From positions 56,938,964 to 57,002,963 of the forward strand of contig OY720637.1 in NCBI GenBank assembly GCA_963169105.1: a DNA stretch of 64,000 nt. Direction: 5' to 3'. The notes under the pieces were generated by a model. That model did not search any database. It saw only the letters and a program-made list of their open reading frames with translations, and had not been told where the DNA came from. How positions within the stretch are numbered: position 1 is the first letter of the stretch; each line of letters begins with the position of its first letter. A program made the translations under genes and the position numbers. Source of the stretch: Ceriagrion tenellum. Lineage: Eukaryota > Arthropoda > Insecta > Odonata > Coenagrionidae. This document shows, one piece after another, positions 1-10,197 of this stretch.

Positions 1-1800
1 TCTGAAGTCAGTCACACTAAGTCTCTTGTGATAGAGTATAGGCTAGAATCTCATTAATTATTCATATGCTAACTTTAAATGGGCATTTAAAATCAGTACA
101 ATTACATTATTCTTTTTCCTGACACGCAGCTTTCTTAGCTTAATTTTGACTGATGGGGGAATAATAAAGATACTCACTTTCTCTGCTGAATATTTCATGG
201 AGAAGTATTAAGATTGAATCATTATACACTATCGCCTGATGGATATCATTTTGGTTGTGTTAGATTAAATATTTTCAATTAATTTAGAAATGACCAGGGC
301 CCAATAACCATTTGAATCTTTTGATCTCATTGGAAACATATGCACAGATATTAGTTTTATTCTTCAGGAATGATTTCTTAAAGCATAGATAAAGAGAATA
401 TTGTTCCTGTCAACGTTAAAGTTCACTTTCAGTTACATATTTTCACGAATCATTCTCTGCGATCAACATGCAGAGTTATTTCTTTTGTAAGATAAAGTGC
501 CTGTGCCTGAATAAACACAGCGATAGATAGTGTTTTTTATTGTGGTTTGCGTAGAAAGTGATTTCCTTTGTCATCCATCTCTTCGTATTTCATCCTATGG
601 AACCCCCATCTCCCAAAAAAAAAACTTCCAATGGAATGATTTACGAGAGAAGGTCGGAAAAGTTTTAGATGAGCTCCTTCCACTGGAAGGGCCGTTTGGA
701 TCATTGCTCTATATATTCTTAGCGATGGCCAAAATCTGGGTAAAATTGGCAAGCTAACTTTCACGCCTATCCGGGCGGTGGATAAAGCACGGTTTCCCGA
801 GGAGCGCCGGCATATTTCTACATTCATGATTGAGTTTTTCGTCATACTGACCAACTTTAATTTGTTTCGATTGATCTGTTCATGAGAGGTCATCACTTTT
901 AGCTATCCACTCATAAAATAAATTGTATTTGCCGATTGGAAAACAACTGGGATAGATAGATGTGAGTTACGGACCATATTTCGACGAAGTGACCTGAAAC
1001 TCTTTAAGTCTTGTAGTTTTGTAGCTGCAGTGTTCTTCATCATTTTCAAATAAAACTTTCTCCGGATTCATGTACGAGTTCGCCTTGGGAGTGTTGTAAC
1101 CCTAGATATTATAATCGAAACCATTTTGCTCGGGCATCTACATAGTTCAGTTTTTCACTATATTTTCTCTGTCTGCAATGATGGCATTATTAATATTTCT
1201 TTCTTAATAGTGTAAGAAACGACTAGAATATAGTATTGTCGCCTTAGTTTTTGGGTTTTTGTGGCAGATAATAACTTAAAGTCAACTTCGAGGCGCATGA
1301 TAATGAAATGGAAGTCAATGAGTTCCAAGTGTTGTTCATATTTACAAATCTTCTACGCGATGCTCTCGAAGGTGATGTTCTCTCATCATGGTACATGGTG
1401 TAGCGGAGATTTCCATATTTTGTAATCTTATGTGTTTACGAGTATTCCACTTTAGTGTTAATCACAGCCAGAAAAAGGTGGCTAGTATAGTTCTCGATGG
1501 ACGATAATAAAAATGAAATCAATAGTTTTAACCTCGTAATTACTTTCCTAGGAAGTGATAATCACTTACGAATATAATGGTTCCTGTAATTTTGGTGGTG
1601 TCCATTTTATAATCCTATGATTTTGATAAATAAAATGTTTTATTTTCACCAGAATAATCGGTTTAAAATATGCGTTATCATTTAATGCATTTCATAATTT
1701 CGCTAGTTTATTGGTCATTAGATCTGTAATCATTTCAGTGTTTACGAGGAATTTATCATTTATATTTGGTGCATAATTTCGCCAAATATATGTGTTGAAT
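1..1800. other. AT-rich DNA, nothing recognised
   Basis: No repeat, RNA gene or coding signal was recognised on either strand. The short open frames (for example 537-896 on the minus strand) have no recognisable domain and no repeat relationship elsewhere in the window. Confidence 0.5.
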
Positions 1801-1805
1801 AAATA

Positions 1806-1920
1806 ACTTTGGAGAATTTATGGAAAGAGTTTGCATAATTTTACTAAGTCCCTCCTCATATTCAGTGCGTAATCGCAAAAAAAATGATGAGCGCAAGCCT
1901 TTTAGTAAATTCTCAAAGTT
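1806..1920. repeat. Small imperfect inverted repeat
   Basis: The left arm at about 1806-1822 (AACTTTGGAGAATTTA) is complementary, with one base missing, to the right arm at about 1906-1920 (TAAATTCTCAAAGTT). The roughly 80-base interior is unremarkable. It could be a relic of a miniature inverted-repeat element or chance. Confidence 0.4.
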
Positions 1921-2099
1921 AATTGTCTTCAGAATATAATTCTGATGAAATATTGAGCCAAGTATATATTAATTTATTCACTAATAATACTGAGTATATG
2001 CCTGATGAAGCAAAATTAATTTGCGAATTGCTGGCAAATGAGAAAAATGACATTATTTTTTTTAAACCAAAACATAACTTCTCCAAAAAAAACAATTAT

Positions 2100-3388
2100 G
2101 TTGTAAGATGAGATCGAGACAGAGGAAGGGTATATATGTTGGGCTTAGATTTTTGGGGAAAATGTAAGTGTCAAATTGGAGAATCATTCATGTCTCAGGG
2201 GAAATTCCACTCGGACTGAGAATCATGTATCGGAACTCAGGCGTGGCTGGCCTTCGGCCCACTTCCTCTCCCGGTCTCACCTCCCTTCAACCCTGTCCAT
2301 CTGCCGCACTCCCTCATACCACCTCTCCTCGCCATCGGCCGCACCCAATCCGTCCGGTGACCACGTGTGGTGAACGAGCACGATCTTCAAGCCCCCTGTG
2401 GGTCGTCTCGCTCGACACCCGGTGGCTCGTTTACCCTCCGATGCGACCGCTTCACTCCCTTCAATCGAACCTTGTCCCTGTCATGCAACTAAGTTTGCCA
2501 TTCCAATCTTGACCTTAAGCCTTTGCGTCCACTTCTGTGAATATGATTGTCAAATTTTGCACATAAAGCAGCCATTATTTATGAAGCTCCGTTAGTAAGT
2601 TTGTTCGCTAACTTTGTTTTTTATTATCGAAAGGCAGTATGGACACAGACATATCGATGATAGTCTGCACTCCTATTTACAAATTATATTTGGAGGTGGT
2701 AATAGAAGGGGAAGGGGTACATAAGAATAAGACAGAAAGCAGCATTTTGGGTGAGCCTGGAAGATTTTTTGGCCTCTATGTTTACGACCTGTAATACTAG
2801 ATAATACAAAGCGACGAGAGAAAAACTAGCCGTTTAATAAGTATCCAACAAAAAATGTTCAATCACAATCCTAGATGCCTACCAAAATCACTAACAAGAC
2901 TTCTAAAAACTATTTTTATATAGTTCGATAGCGCGTTTACTGGACAGAATTCGACGCTGCGCTGACAAAGACATTCCGTATTGTTGACTTTGGTTTTACA
3001 GTAAGCAATTAACTTCCTACTTTATAACTTTAAACACGAATTAAACGAATAAATATTGTAAATGTGCGTAGACTGTGTTAACTCTTTATTGTCTACAGTT
3101 TCCCGTCACTCCTATAATCTCGGTTGACCATCAGATATGCAGGCAATTTTTCGCATAGTTTTAGGATCGCCGTTAATATGTCTCGAATGGTGGGGTTTTT
3201 TTTCGAACCCGCCTTTTACCGCCCGAAGTTCATTTTTGAAGCCATTAACTTTGGTGTTGAGAAATTATTTGCGCGAGTGTTTTCTACCTGATTTCCACGA
3301 AACCACAATGAATCTTTTGGCTTAAATTATTTAAATTAACACCAGTAGCAATTATGTCACAACCATAAATGTTGAGTACACACTACAG
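2100..3388. other. Gene-free stretch with a GC-richer patch
   Basis: From about 2230 to 2500 base composition shifts to C-rich, CpG-containing sequence, which opens overlapping frames of up to 114 residues in two phases. These look like composition artefacts: proline/serine-rich, no domain, no splice context. The rest to 3388 is AT-rich with nothing recognised. Confidence 0.45.
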
Positions 3389-3579
3389 TTTCAGGCTTCA
3401 CTTCGTGGAAGTCAATAGTATTCATACTTAGAGAATACAGTTTCGCACTTTGCCACAGAATTTCACCGACTTGCGGCATCATCATCATACCTGATGATGC
3501 CGCAAGTCGGCGAAACGCGTTGTACCACACAAAATAAAATTATGTGGAAAAGTGCGAAATTGTATTCTCTAAGTATGGA
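3389..3579. repeat. Fold-back element with hammerhead-like motif
   Basis: A near-palindrome. The left arm (about 3422-3485) and right arm (about 3492-3579) match over the segment reading TACTTAGAGAATACA and again over GACTTGCGGCATCAT, with about 24 extra bases in the right arm. Just outside the left arm, 3389-3410 reads CAGGCTTCACTTCGTGGAAG, a variant of a terminal sequence seen at other fold-backs in this window. The right arm carries CTGATGA (3491-3497), the hairpin GCCG-CAAGT-CGGC, then GAAAC (3512-3516), in the order of a hammerhead ribozyme core but with one extra T before the hairpin. The family is not one I can name. Confidence 0.7.
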
Positions 3580-4140
3580 TTAATGTTGAGTCTTAAATTT
3601 ATTTAAGACACCATCACAACAATTTCTCCAAGGCTGCATTGCAAAAATACAGGGCATTTTACTTGGGAATGTTTATTCATTGGCCCTCTAAAAAAGAAGT
3701 TTGACAGGTTTGTGTTACTTTTGACAAAAATAACCACGCAATACGAAGAAAACACTTATTGAAGATTTGCTGAAACATTTATAAAAAATTCTAAAGGATT
3801 TGTAAACTCCATGGTGGAGTGATTTAATTAGTAGGGAGTGCTGTTTCCTTAGACTTCACTCTACCCTATCCAGTTGACAAGATGCCGTGTCCCTGTCATT
3901 TTTCCCAAGGGATTAAATCGCAACAAAAGACAAGTCTCCCGGCATATTTTCCCTGACCTCCGCCTCAGTTAAAATTTTGGGGAAGCACACTGATTATTAA
4001 TAGGCTGCGACGTACCCTCCAACTAAGTCCGTGCCCAATGTTATCTCCATCCTATATTCCTGCCCAAGGATGACACAAGGCATTATATCGGTCGCCTCGT
4101 CTACCCTTTTCCTCCATATTTTCATCGTCCAATCCTATTC
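3580..4140. other. Gene-free stretch, nothing recognised
   Basis: AT-rich to mixed DNA without recognisable repeats or coding features. Confidence 0.5.
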
Positions 4141-4160
4141 TCCTCTTCTCTATTACTGCG

Positions 4161-4168
4161 TATAAAAG
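4161..4168 (+). promoter_or_regulatory. Candidate TATA box
   Basis: TATAAAAG in the context GCGTATAAAAGCC is a textbook TATA element. An ATG in an acceptable context (CAACAATGG) lies about 35 bases downstream, but the frame it opens is only 28 codons. The downstream DNA is pyrimidine-rich. It is only a motif match; no transcript evidence is visible. Confidence 0.25.
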
Positions 4169-4199
4169 CCGATCCCTTTTCCCTCCCTAAAACTTTCAA

Positions 4200-4721
4200 C
4201 AATGGTGTCGGATGCCCTCAGGATCTTTCGCTGCTCGCCTACTCCCCACTCTCCTTTCCTTCCCATTTCCCCAGCCACCCACCTATAACCTCCCCTTTTC
4301 ACGTCCCCGAGAGCGCGGGTACCCGTATAATAACAAACTCGCTATTTCATATCCCGGAGAGAGGAAGAGAGAGGGAGCTCTGTCACGGATTAGCGCATTA
4401 ACTAAGCGAAACTCTTTATTCTCCTCCCTGGGATTCACATCCACGACCTCCCCGGACAATTCCTGCTCGCACAACTCCACTGCTGGCTGGCTTGCTTGCA
4501 TTTTCCGTTTCCTTACAGGAGGGAGAGAGATGTATGGAATTAATCTCTCTCTCTCTCTCTCCGTTGTTCACAGGATCCCCCGCCCCCGCGAACAACTCAT
4601 AGTTTTCCTAGGGCGCCCTGGTCTGCTTGAGCCCCGAAACATTCTATTAGAAGTGGATCCTCTGTTCCATTCAAAGCCCAGCTTTGATACTTGGCCCACG
4701 TTTCATTGTTATTCCCTCCTT

Positions 4722-4753
<32 letters not shown>

Positions 4754-4860
4754 TCTCTCCCTCTCTCTCTCTGATATCTTGCTCTTAATCTTCCTTCCTC
4801 TCCCTTTCTCTCGCTCCTTCATTAATTTTTTGTTTCAATTCTCTTGATTATTTGCCATCG
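4200..4860. repeat. Pyrimidine-rich low-complexity tract with CT microsatellites
   Basis: Mostly C and T on the plus strand, including (CT)n at 4543-4561 and a longer interrupted (CT)n/(CCCT) run at 4721-4772. A 211-codon frame crosses it, but the predicted product is Ser/Leu/Pro-rich low complexity with repeated SLSLSL segments produced by the microsatellite, so I do not call a gene. Confidence 0.8.
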
Positions 4861-6590
4861 CATTTTTTTGCGTCTCTCCTCGATCCTCCGCAAATTGTTT
4901 TTTTCTTATTTGGATCCCTCCCCTCTCTCCTCTCTTCGGGATGAATTTTCTTTCGAGCTTCGCAGACACAAAAGATTAAGTACGTCCTTTTTTTGCGGAA
5001 AATGGACGGCTGGAAATTTAGAGGAATATATTTGGGGAGAAAAATTATAAAACTTGAAAGCCCGAGAAACGTTTTTCATCATTGCACGGAAAGAATCAGA
5101 CTGTGGGTTATTTTGACACCGGGAATTGTGATGAGGTCAAAATTTTTCCACCTCGTCACTAATTTCGCGACTGTTTTTTTTGAGCTACGTTCATTGAAGT
5201 TCCTCCGCTTTTAATTTCTTCTCTTTTCCTGCGGTGATTATTTATTAATCTTGTGTATCGTGGTAAATGTTTTCGAGGGATGTTGAAAACATAAGATCGC
5301 ATTTGATTTACGTTCAGGTACATCGCTCCATCGTCTTTGTAAAAACCTTAACGTAATGAGCACACGACTTTACGTTGTAAATGTTAGTATAGTTAAGCGA
5401 ATGGATTTTGTCAACTCCAAATATTTTCCCCTCAAATCTTTCACAGGTTTAAACTCCTTCATAACATTTTGAAAAGAGATCTTTCGAGCAAGACGCGAAG
5501 GCATTGATTCTAGTCAAGTAGTAGTAGAATGAAAATGGCTAGGAGTTTTCAAATTTTATAAATTTAACACGGTAATTCCTTGCCAGTGTAGTAAATTGAG
5601 CAATATTTTAAGCCGTCCTCCTGTCAGAGACCAGTAGGCTGAGGTTTTGGATCAAATTTGATTCCATATTTCTCTCTCAAATCATTGCACACATTCTCTA
5701 GAGCAACGGTTTCCACCGATTTTCAATTTCACTCACATTCTCCCAAAAATTATGATTCTTATTTTAAAAAAAATTATTATTTATATCAATTTGTTTCAGG
5801 CCCTGCGCTCATGGAACATATCGGGAGTATTCTTGATGTGCTCCGGACAATGAGTGAATTTCGACAGTCGTATCCACGATTGTTAATTTTGGGTTATTTT
5901 CAGTAATGGGGCCAAAAATTAACGAAGTATGTTTTCATTTACGTTGTCCATGATGATTTAATTATTTTGTACTAACTTTTTTATTACTTTGTGGTATGAA
6001 ACGATTATTTAAAAAATCTTTTTTAAAGAATTTGTCAAATTTATCGTATAATAGACGCTAAGGTTGACTGAAATTTTATACGAAGTGGAGATAAATTATA
6101 ACTCTCTACTTATGCTATCAGAATTAGCTAATTATTTTTCAACCTTATAACCGTTGTTTTCGTGTTCCCATATTAAAAATGATAAGAATCAACAATAATC
6201 TTCCTAATCTAGTCGACTTCTTTTTTGATGGTTTAGATTCCTTCAAATCACATTTTATACTTGCAGCTCCCTGTTAAATTGATGAAATGTTTATATTTCG
6301 TCAACGAAGAAATATCTGAAATTATTCTATTCAAATATTGTTTTTCTGTTACGAAGCTGAATATTTTCGCATGAAAAAGGAAAGTTAGTGCGTGACAAAG
6401 AATATATTTATAATTGTCGGATTCACTTCAAAATATTTCTGAGTTCCAATGGCGCCTGAATATTAGCACTTTGTTTCCTCTGCTTTTTGAGATATTTGGC
6501 GAAGATAGTGGCCGCTTTTTATTGTATTTGATACGACTGTGCGCTCCAGGGAATTTTTAAAAGATAGTAGTAAGGTGGACACATAGCATA
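4861..6590. other. Gene-free stretch with one weak exon-like segment
   Basis: AT-rich. The only item noted is at 5789-5870: a pyrimidine tract ending in TTTGTTTCAG is followed by a frame open to about 5906 (begins GPALMEHIGSILDVLR). No consensus 5' splice site follows, and I do not recognise the peptide. This is a weak exon candidate only. Confidence 0.3.
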
Positions 6591-6598
6591 GGCACACA

Positions 6599-7560
6599 TA
6601 GAGATGGGTTAATTACCGTATTTTTCATTTGAGGTAAATTACCGTGGTAAATTGGGGTACATTTGGAAAATTACCGTAATTTTCCAGTAATTCTCCAATT
6701 GTTGCAATTCATTGATGGTGGAGAATTTAATAGAAAAACCTATAGCAATGATAAGGGATTTTCGACATTTGAACCATTATAATTGCAATATTCATCCATT
6801 AGAATTAATGAAAATGTAATAACAAATATGGCATTCTACACGCTATTTGGTTTTCTTTTGTCATGGTATGAGAATTTTCGTTCAAACTGTTCAAATGATG
6901 GCACACAAATCTTCCAGAAGTAAAACTCGCAGAAGTATTCCACATATGGATTGTTCGTGCCTTTCTTTATAAGCCTGAATGAAATATATATAGACATGGC
7001 GTAAAAAAATATATTTGGAATGAATCAGTATGAAAAATATCTTAAACGTAGGTCAGCATCACCGAAAGTGATAGTCGTAGTATAGAAAATTACCGTAATT
7101 TTCCAGTAATTCTCCAATTGTTGCAATTCATTGATGGTGGAGAATTCAAAAGAAAAACCTATAGCAATGATAAGGGATTTTCGACATTTGAACCATTATA
7201 ATTGCAATATTCATCCATTAGAATTAATGAAAATGTAATAACAAATATGGCATGCTACACGCTATTTGGCTTTCTTTTGCCATGGTATGAGAATTTTCGT
7301 TCAAACCGTTCAAATGATGGCGCACAAATCTTCCAGAAGTAAAACTCGCAGAAGTATTCCACATATGGATTGTTCGTGCCTTTATTTATAAGTCTGAATG
7401 AAATATATATAGACATGGCGTAAAAAAATATATTTGGAATGAATCAGTATGAAAAATATCTTAAACGTAGGTCAGCATCACCGAAAGTGATAGTCATTAT
7501 CAGGGGTTGAGGGAAATTACGAAAAATACCTCGGTAATTTACGAAATTCCGCGATAACTT
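6599..7560. mobile_element. hAT-like non-autonomous element region containing a tandem duplication
   Basis: The left side starts TAGAGATGGGTTAATTACCG (6599-6618), which fits the general hAT terminal pattern (YARNG followed by TGGG). On the right, CAGGGGTTGAGGG (7500-7512) begins another AATTACG/GGTAATTT-rich segment. Both flanks are rich in AATTACC words, and so are the starts of the duplicated unit. The two ends point the same way, so this may be two nested elements rather than one intact element. No target duplication was confirmed. Assignment to hAT is an inference from terminal bases only. Confidence 0.4.
6666..7495. repeat. Two-copy tandem duplication, period 419 bp
   Basis: The unit starting GAAAATTACCGTAATTTTCC at 6666 is repeated from 7085 to 7495. 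The copies differ at only a handful of positions (for example ATGGCATTCTAC versus ATGGCATGCTAC, and GGTTTTCTTTTGTC versus GGCTTTCTTTTGCC). No long open frame runs through it. The high identity implies a recent duplication. Confidence 0.95.
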
Positions 7561-7735
7561 TCAACAGGGCCCCTCACTTCGTACGCATCGCCTCAGATGT
7601 ATATATTTATGTTAACTTTGTATGTTATCCCGATTTCTATTTAATATGTTGCTCACTTTTAAACGTGGGGTTTTTTTGTTTACCAGACTTTTTGCTTTGA
7701 AACTTGCTAATATATGTTTTTTTTTCCTTTTTCAG

Positions 7736-7771
7736 GTGGGTACCTACTGGTCTAGCGAATGAAACTACTCG
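7736..7771 (+). other. Candidate 36-nt internal micro-exon
   Basis: A strong polypyrimidine tract and acceptor (TTTTTTTTTCCTTTTTCAG, ending 7735) is followed 36 bases later by a consensus donor (CG|GTGAGT at 7771/7772). The length is a multiple of three. Of the three phases only one is open, giving WVPTGLANETT plus a split codon; it contains a possible N-glycosylation site (NET). This could be an alternatively spliced cassette exon of a large gene whose introns fill the window, or chance. I do not recognise the peptide. Confidence 0.3.
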
Positions 7772-7932
7772 GTGAGTTTGAACGTGATTGATAGCTGAAG
7801 CTGAGCAATTGGAGTCATTTGTTCCAAGGGGTAGTGAATAATTTTTTTGTAAATGTTAGTGGGCATCTTTCCGCTGCGTAAAATACCCTTATGCCGAAGG
7901 ATTTTCCCAAAAGAACCATCTGTCAAAGGGAA

Positions 7933-8357
7933 CAAAGAAAAGCTGTAAGCTTCTTTAAAAACTGCTACGAGCGAACATACAGTGTTTCACAACTTTTAGA
8001 GGGATTAAGATGGGAGCCCCTAGAGACTCGGAGGCTGCACGCTAGGCTTCTCTACTTTGAGAAATTCTGAACTCTTGTGTTTCAGAGCGACACGAAGAAT
8101 ATTATCATGACGCCTTATTATATCTCTAGGTCTGACAGAAGCGATAAAATAAGAGAGGAGATACATTGCCGAACAGATAGGTACAAGAACTCGTTCTTTC
8201 CGCGTAAATTAATCGACTACAATAAGAACTGAGCTCCACTAAATACACTCCCATGATACACGTCACCATTTCACCTCCCAAAAACTTTCATCTTTACACG
8301 GCTGGTGACCCCCTGCCCCACGCCCATGCGGCGGTTCCCAGGGTTTGGTGTAGATAT
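7933..8357 (+). mobile_element. Family D: CR1/L2-like non-LTR retrotransposon, 3' fragment (copy 1)
   Basis: Reading plus-strand from about 7933 gives a decayed RT C-terminal region: RKAVSFFKNCYERTYSVSQ, then LLEGLRWEPLETRRLHARL, a stop, then a segment ending CRTDRYKNSFFPRKLIDYN and a terminal stop near 8230. The order (RKAARFV-like, SVSQLLEGLRWEPLE.RR, R.DR..SFFPR..DYN) matches the C-terminal thumb/tail of jockey-superfamily (CR1/L2-type) RTs. About 110 bases of 3' UTR follow, ending near 8357 with a GTGTAGATATGG tail. The copy is 5'-truncated and has an internal stop, so it is dead. Copy 2 lies tail-to-tail with it. Confidence 0.75.
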
Positions 8358-8552
8358 GGATCCTTACTGCTTTTACAGACTTCCTCTATTTTTTGAATAT
8401 TTTTTTTCACCATTGTACTCCAAAGGACGAATGCTCCAGGATACGTTTACCACAGGTTTGGGCCCGCTGGTGTATGGGAAATATGTTGGTGCGAGACGAA
8501 TGTCACTCTTACAATGCAATTCTCACCCGGCCTATTATATATTGTTCTACAT

Positions 8553-8833
8553 CTGCGTACTACTGCGAGCCGCCGCATGGGCGTGTGATAAGGGGTGTTT
8601 GGACACGAGCCGTGTGAAGATGTAAGGAATAAGATTTTAGGAGGAGAAATAGTAACGTGTATTACAGGAGTGTATTTAGTGGAGCTCAGTTTTTATTGTG
8701 GTCTCTTATTGTGTGCGGTAAGAACGATTTCTTGTACTCATCTGTTCGGCAACGTATCTCTCTTAGTTCTTCGCTTCTGCCAGAACTAGAGATGTAGCGA
8801 GGCGTCATGATAATATTTTCTGTGCCGCTCTGC
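8553..8833 (-). mobile_element. Family D CR1/L2-like fragment (copy 2)
   Basis: Inverted relative to copy 1, separated by about 195 bases. Shared blocks include the 3' UTR (CCGTGTGAAGATG, GTGTATTTAGTGGAGCTCAG) and the last coding segment (TCTGTTCGGCAACGTATCTC against the complement of copy 1). The minus-strand tail is GCAGATGTAGAAC. Only the last ~60 codons and the UTR remain. Confidence 0.75.
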
Positions 8834-9700
8834 AACAATTACATTGTTGGGCATAACCGCGGAAACCTGCGCCAAGTAATTGAACAGGTGATTTGTGAAT
8901 GATTCTCGTAAAACGTTCGACATTTGTTAAGGTTTTGTGCGCTTAATACTCTGCATTTTGTCCTCTAATGGAGTTGCGTTTCGTTTTCTAGTTTAAAATT
9001 TGAGTTATCGCTCCGAGTTCAAGGACGCAATTATGGAAGTTGATTGCTTTCGAAAATTTCTGCGTCATTTTTCCCTCCCCTTTCTGTAATTTCAAGAGTC
9101 GTGCACCATTGCTTGTGTATGCTCGTTTGTGTGGATTTTTCAAGTGGCTATAAAAATTTAGCGCCATCGTGAAAAAATAATAATTTTCGCAGATTGTCTC
9201 AGAATTCTAAATCGCTTTTGTGCCTCATAACAGCTCGCTCGAATTACCTTTGCTTGAATAACGGTCGTTCGCGAATCGTAAACTATCCCGAGTGCCAAAG
9301 AAAAAAAAGGAACTGTTCGCGATTTGCAAAAGGTGCAGGAACAGAAAAAAATAGCTGAACTATCGTCGTTGTTCCTTCAGACAAGCTCCCGGTTCCAGTC
9401 CGCTGCGTCAAAAAATATTTGCGTCGGAGCGGCGCGGACAGTTTGAGGGCATGCTCGGGTGCAATTTTAATTCCCACCTCTACGGTTTCTGCCCCGTGGT
9501 TTTCATTTCTGTACCTCCACTTCCATCTATGTTTCACTCCCCCACTTTTAGCAGTTGGAGAGGAAATTAAAAGTGCTCAGAGGCCCTTTCTCTAAGGCTG
9601 GCTCGATACGTGTGTTTTCCCATTCCGATATTAAACTCTCGGTTATAGGCGATCCGATACTGCTGACGTACAAATATAGATTTTACTAAATTCATTCATT
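8834..9700. other. Gene-free stretch, nothing recognised
   Basis: Mixed composition, slightly GC-richer between about 9360 and 9540. An 84-codon minus-strand frame at 9283-9537 has no recognisable domain or homology within the window. Confidence 0.45.
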
Positions 9701-9701
9701 G

Positions 9702-10135
9702 CATTGGTCGTTCAATCCTTAGGTTGATTGACTGCAGCCCTCTACCCTTCCGTAGGTAATGCTAGTTCCCTCACCTCCTCGTATCTTTCCCTATGTACTG
9801 TCATCTTTATTTGGTCCATGAACTTATTCCTCGGTCTCCCCCTGGGGACTTTTCCCTCCAGTTCACCTTCAATTATATTCCTCACGAACCCACTGTGTAT
9901 CAGGGTGTATCAAATCCATCTCGCTCTTCTTTTCTGTTTGGTGTTCCATATGGTCCTTGCCTCTCCTACTCTTCTATTCACTATGCACTTCATCATTTCT
10001 TATTTTGTCCGTCCATTTTATCTTCAGCATCCTCCTCCAGCACCAGGTTTCTGAGGCTTCTAGTCTGTTCTGGTCAGCTTTTCCAATAGTCCATGCTCCC
10101 GATTCACAGAGTGCCACGCTCCAAGATTTTACTAT
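9702..10135 (-). mobile_element. Family A non-LTR retrotransposon, 3' fragment (copy 1)
   Basis: Matches four other places in the window (45400, 51005, 54804, 61495). The minus strand encodes the decayed C-terminus of a reverse transcriptase whose best preserved relative is at 54804-55268. Frameshifts and stops break the frame. The 3' end on the minus strand reads GGATTGAACGACCAATG followed by AATGAATGAAT, so the family ends in a short AATG-type repeat, as is typical of RTE-like elements lacking poly(A). Truncated at the 5' end near 10135. Confidence 0.85.
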
Positions 10136-10197
10136 TAAGGTAAAAAATAGGCTTTACGATTTGCATAGCTACGACACAATACTGCGTAATTCGGATG

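Noticed and set aside
4212..4847. 211-codon plus-strand open frame
   Set aside because: Runs through C/T-rich low-complexity DNA with (CT)n; the product is repetitive Ser/Leu/Pro with no domain, and an overlapping frame exists on the other strand.
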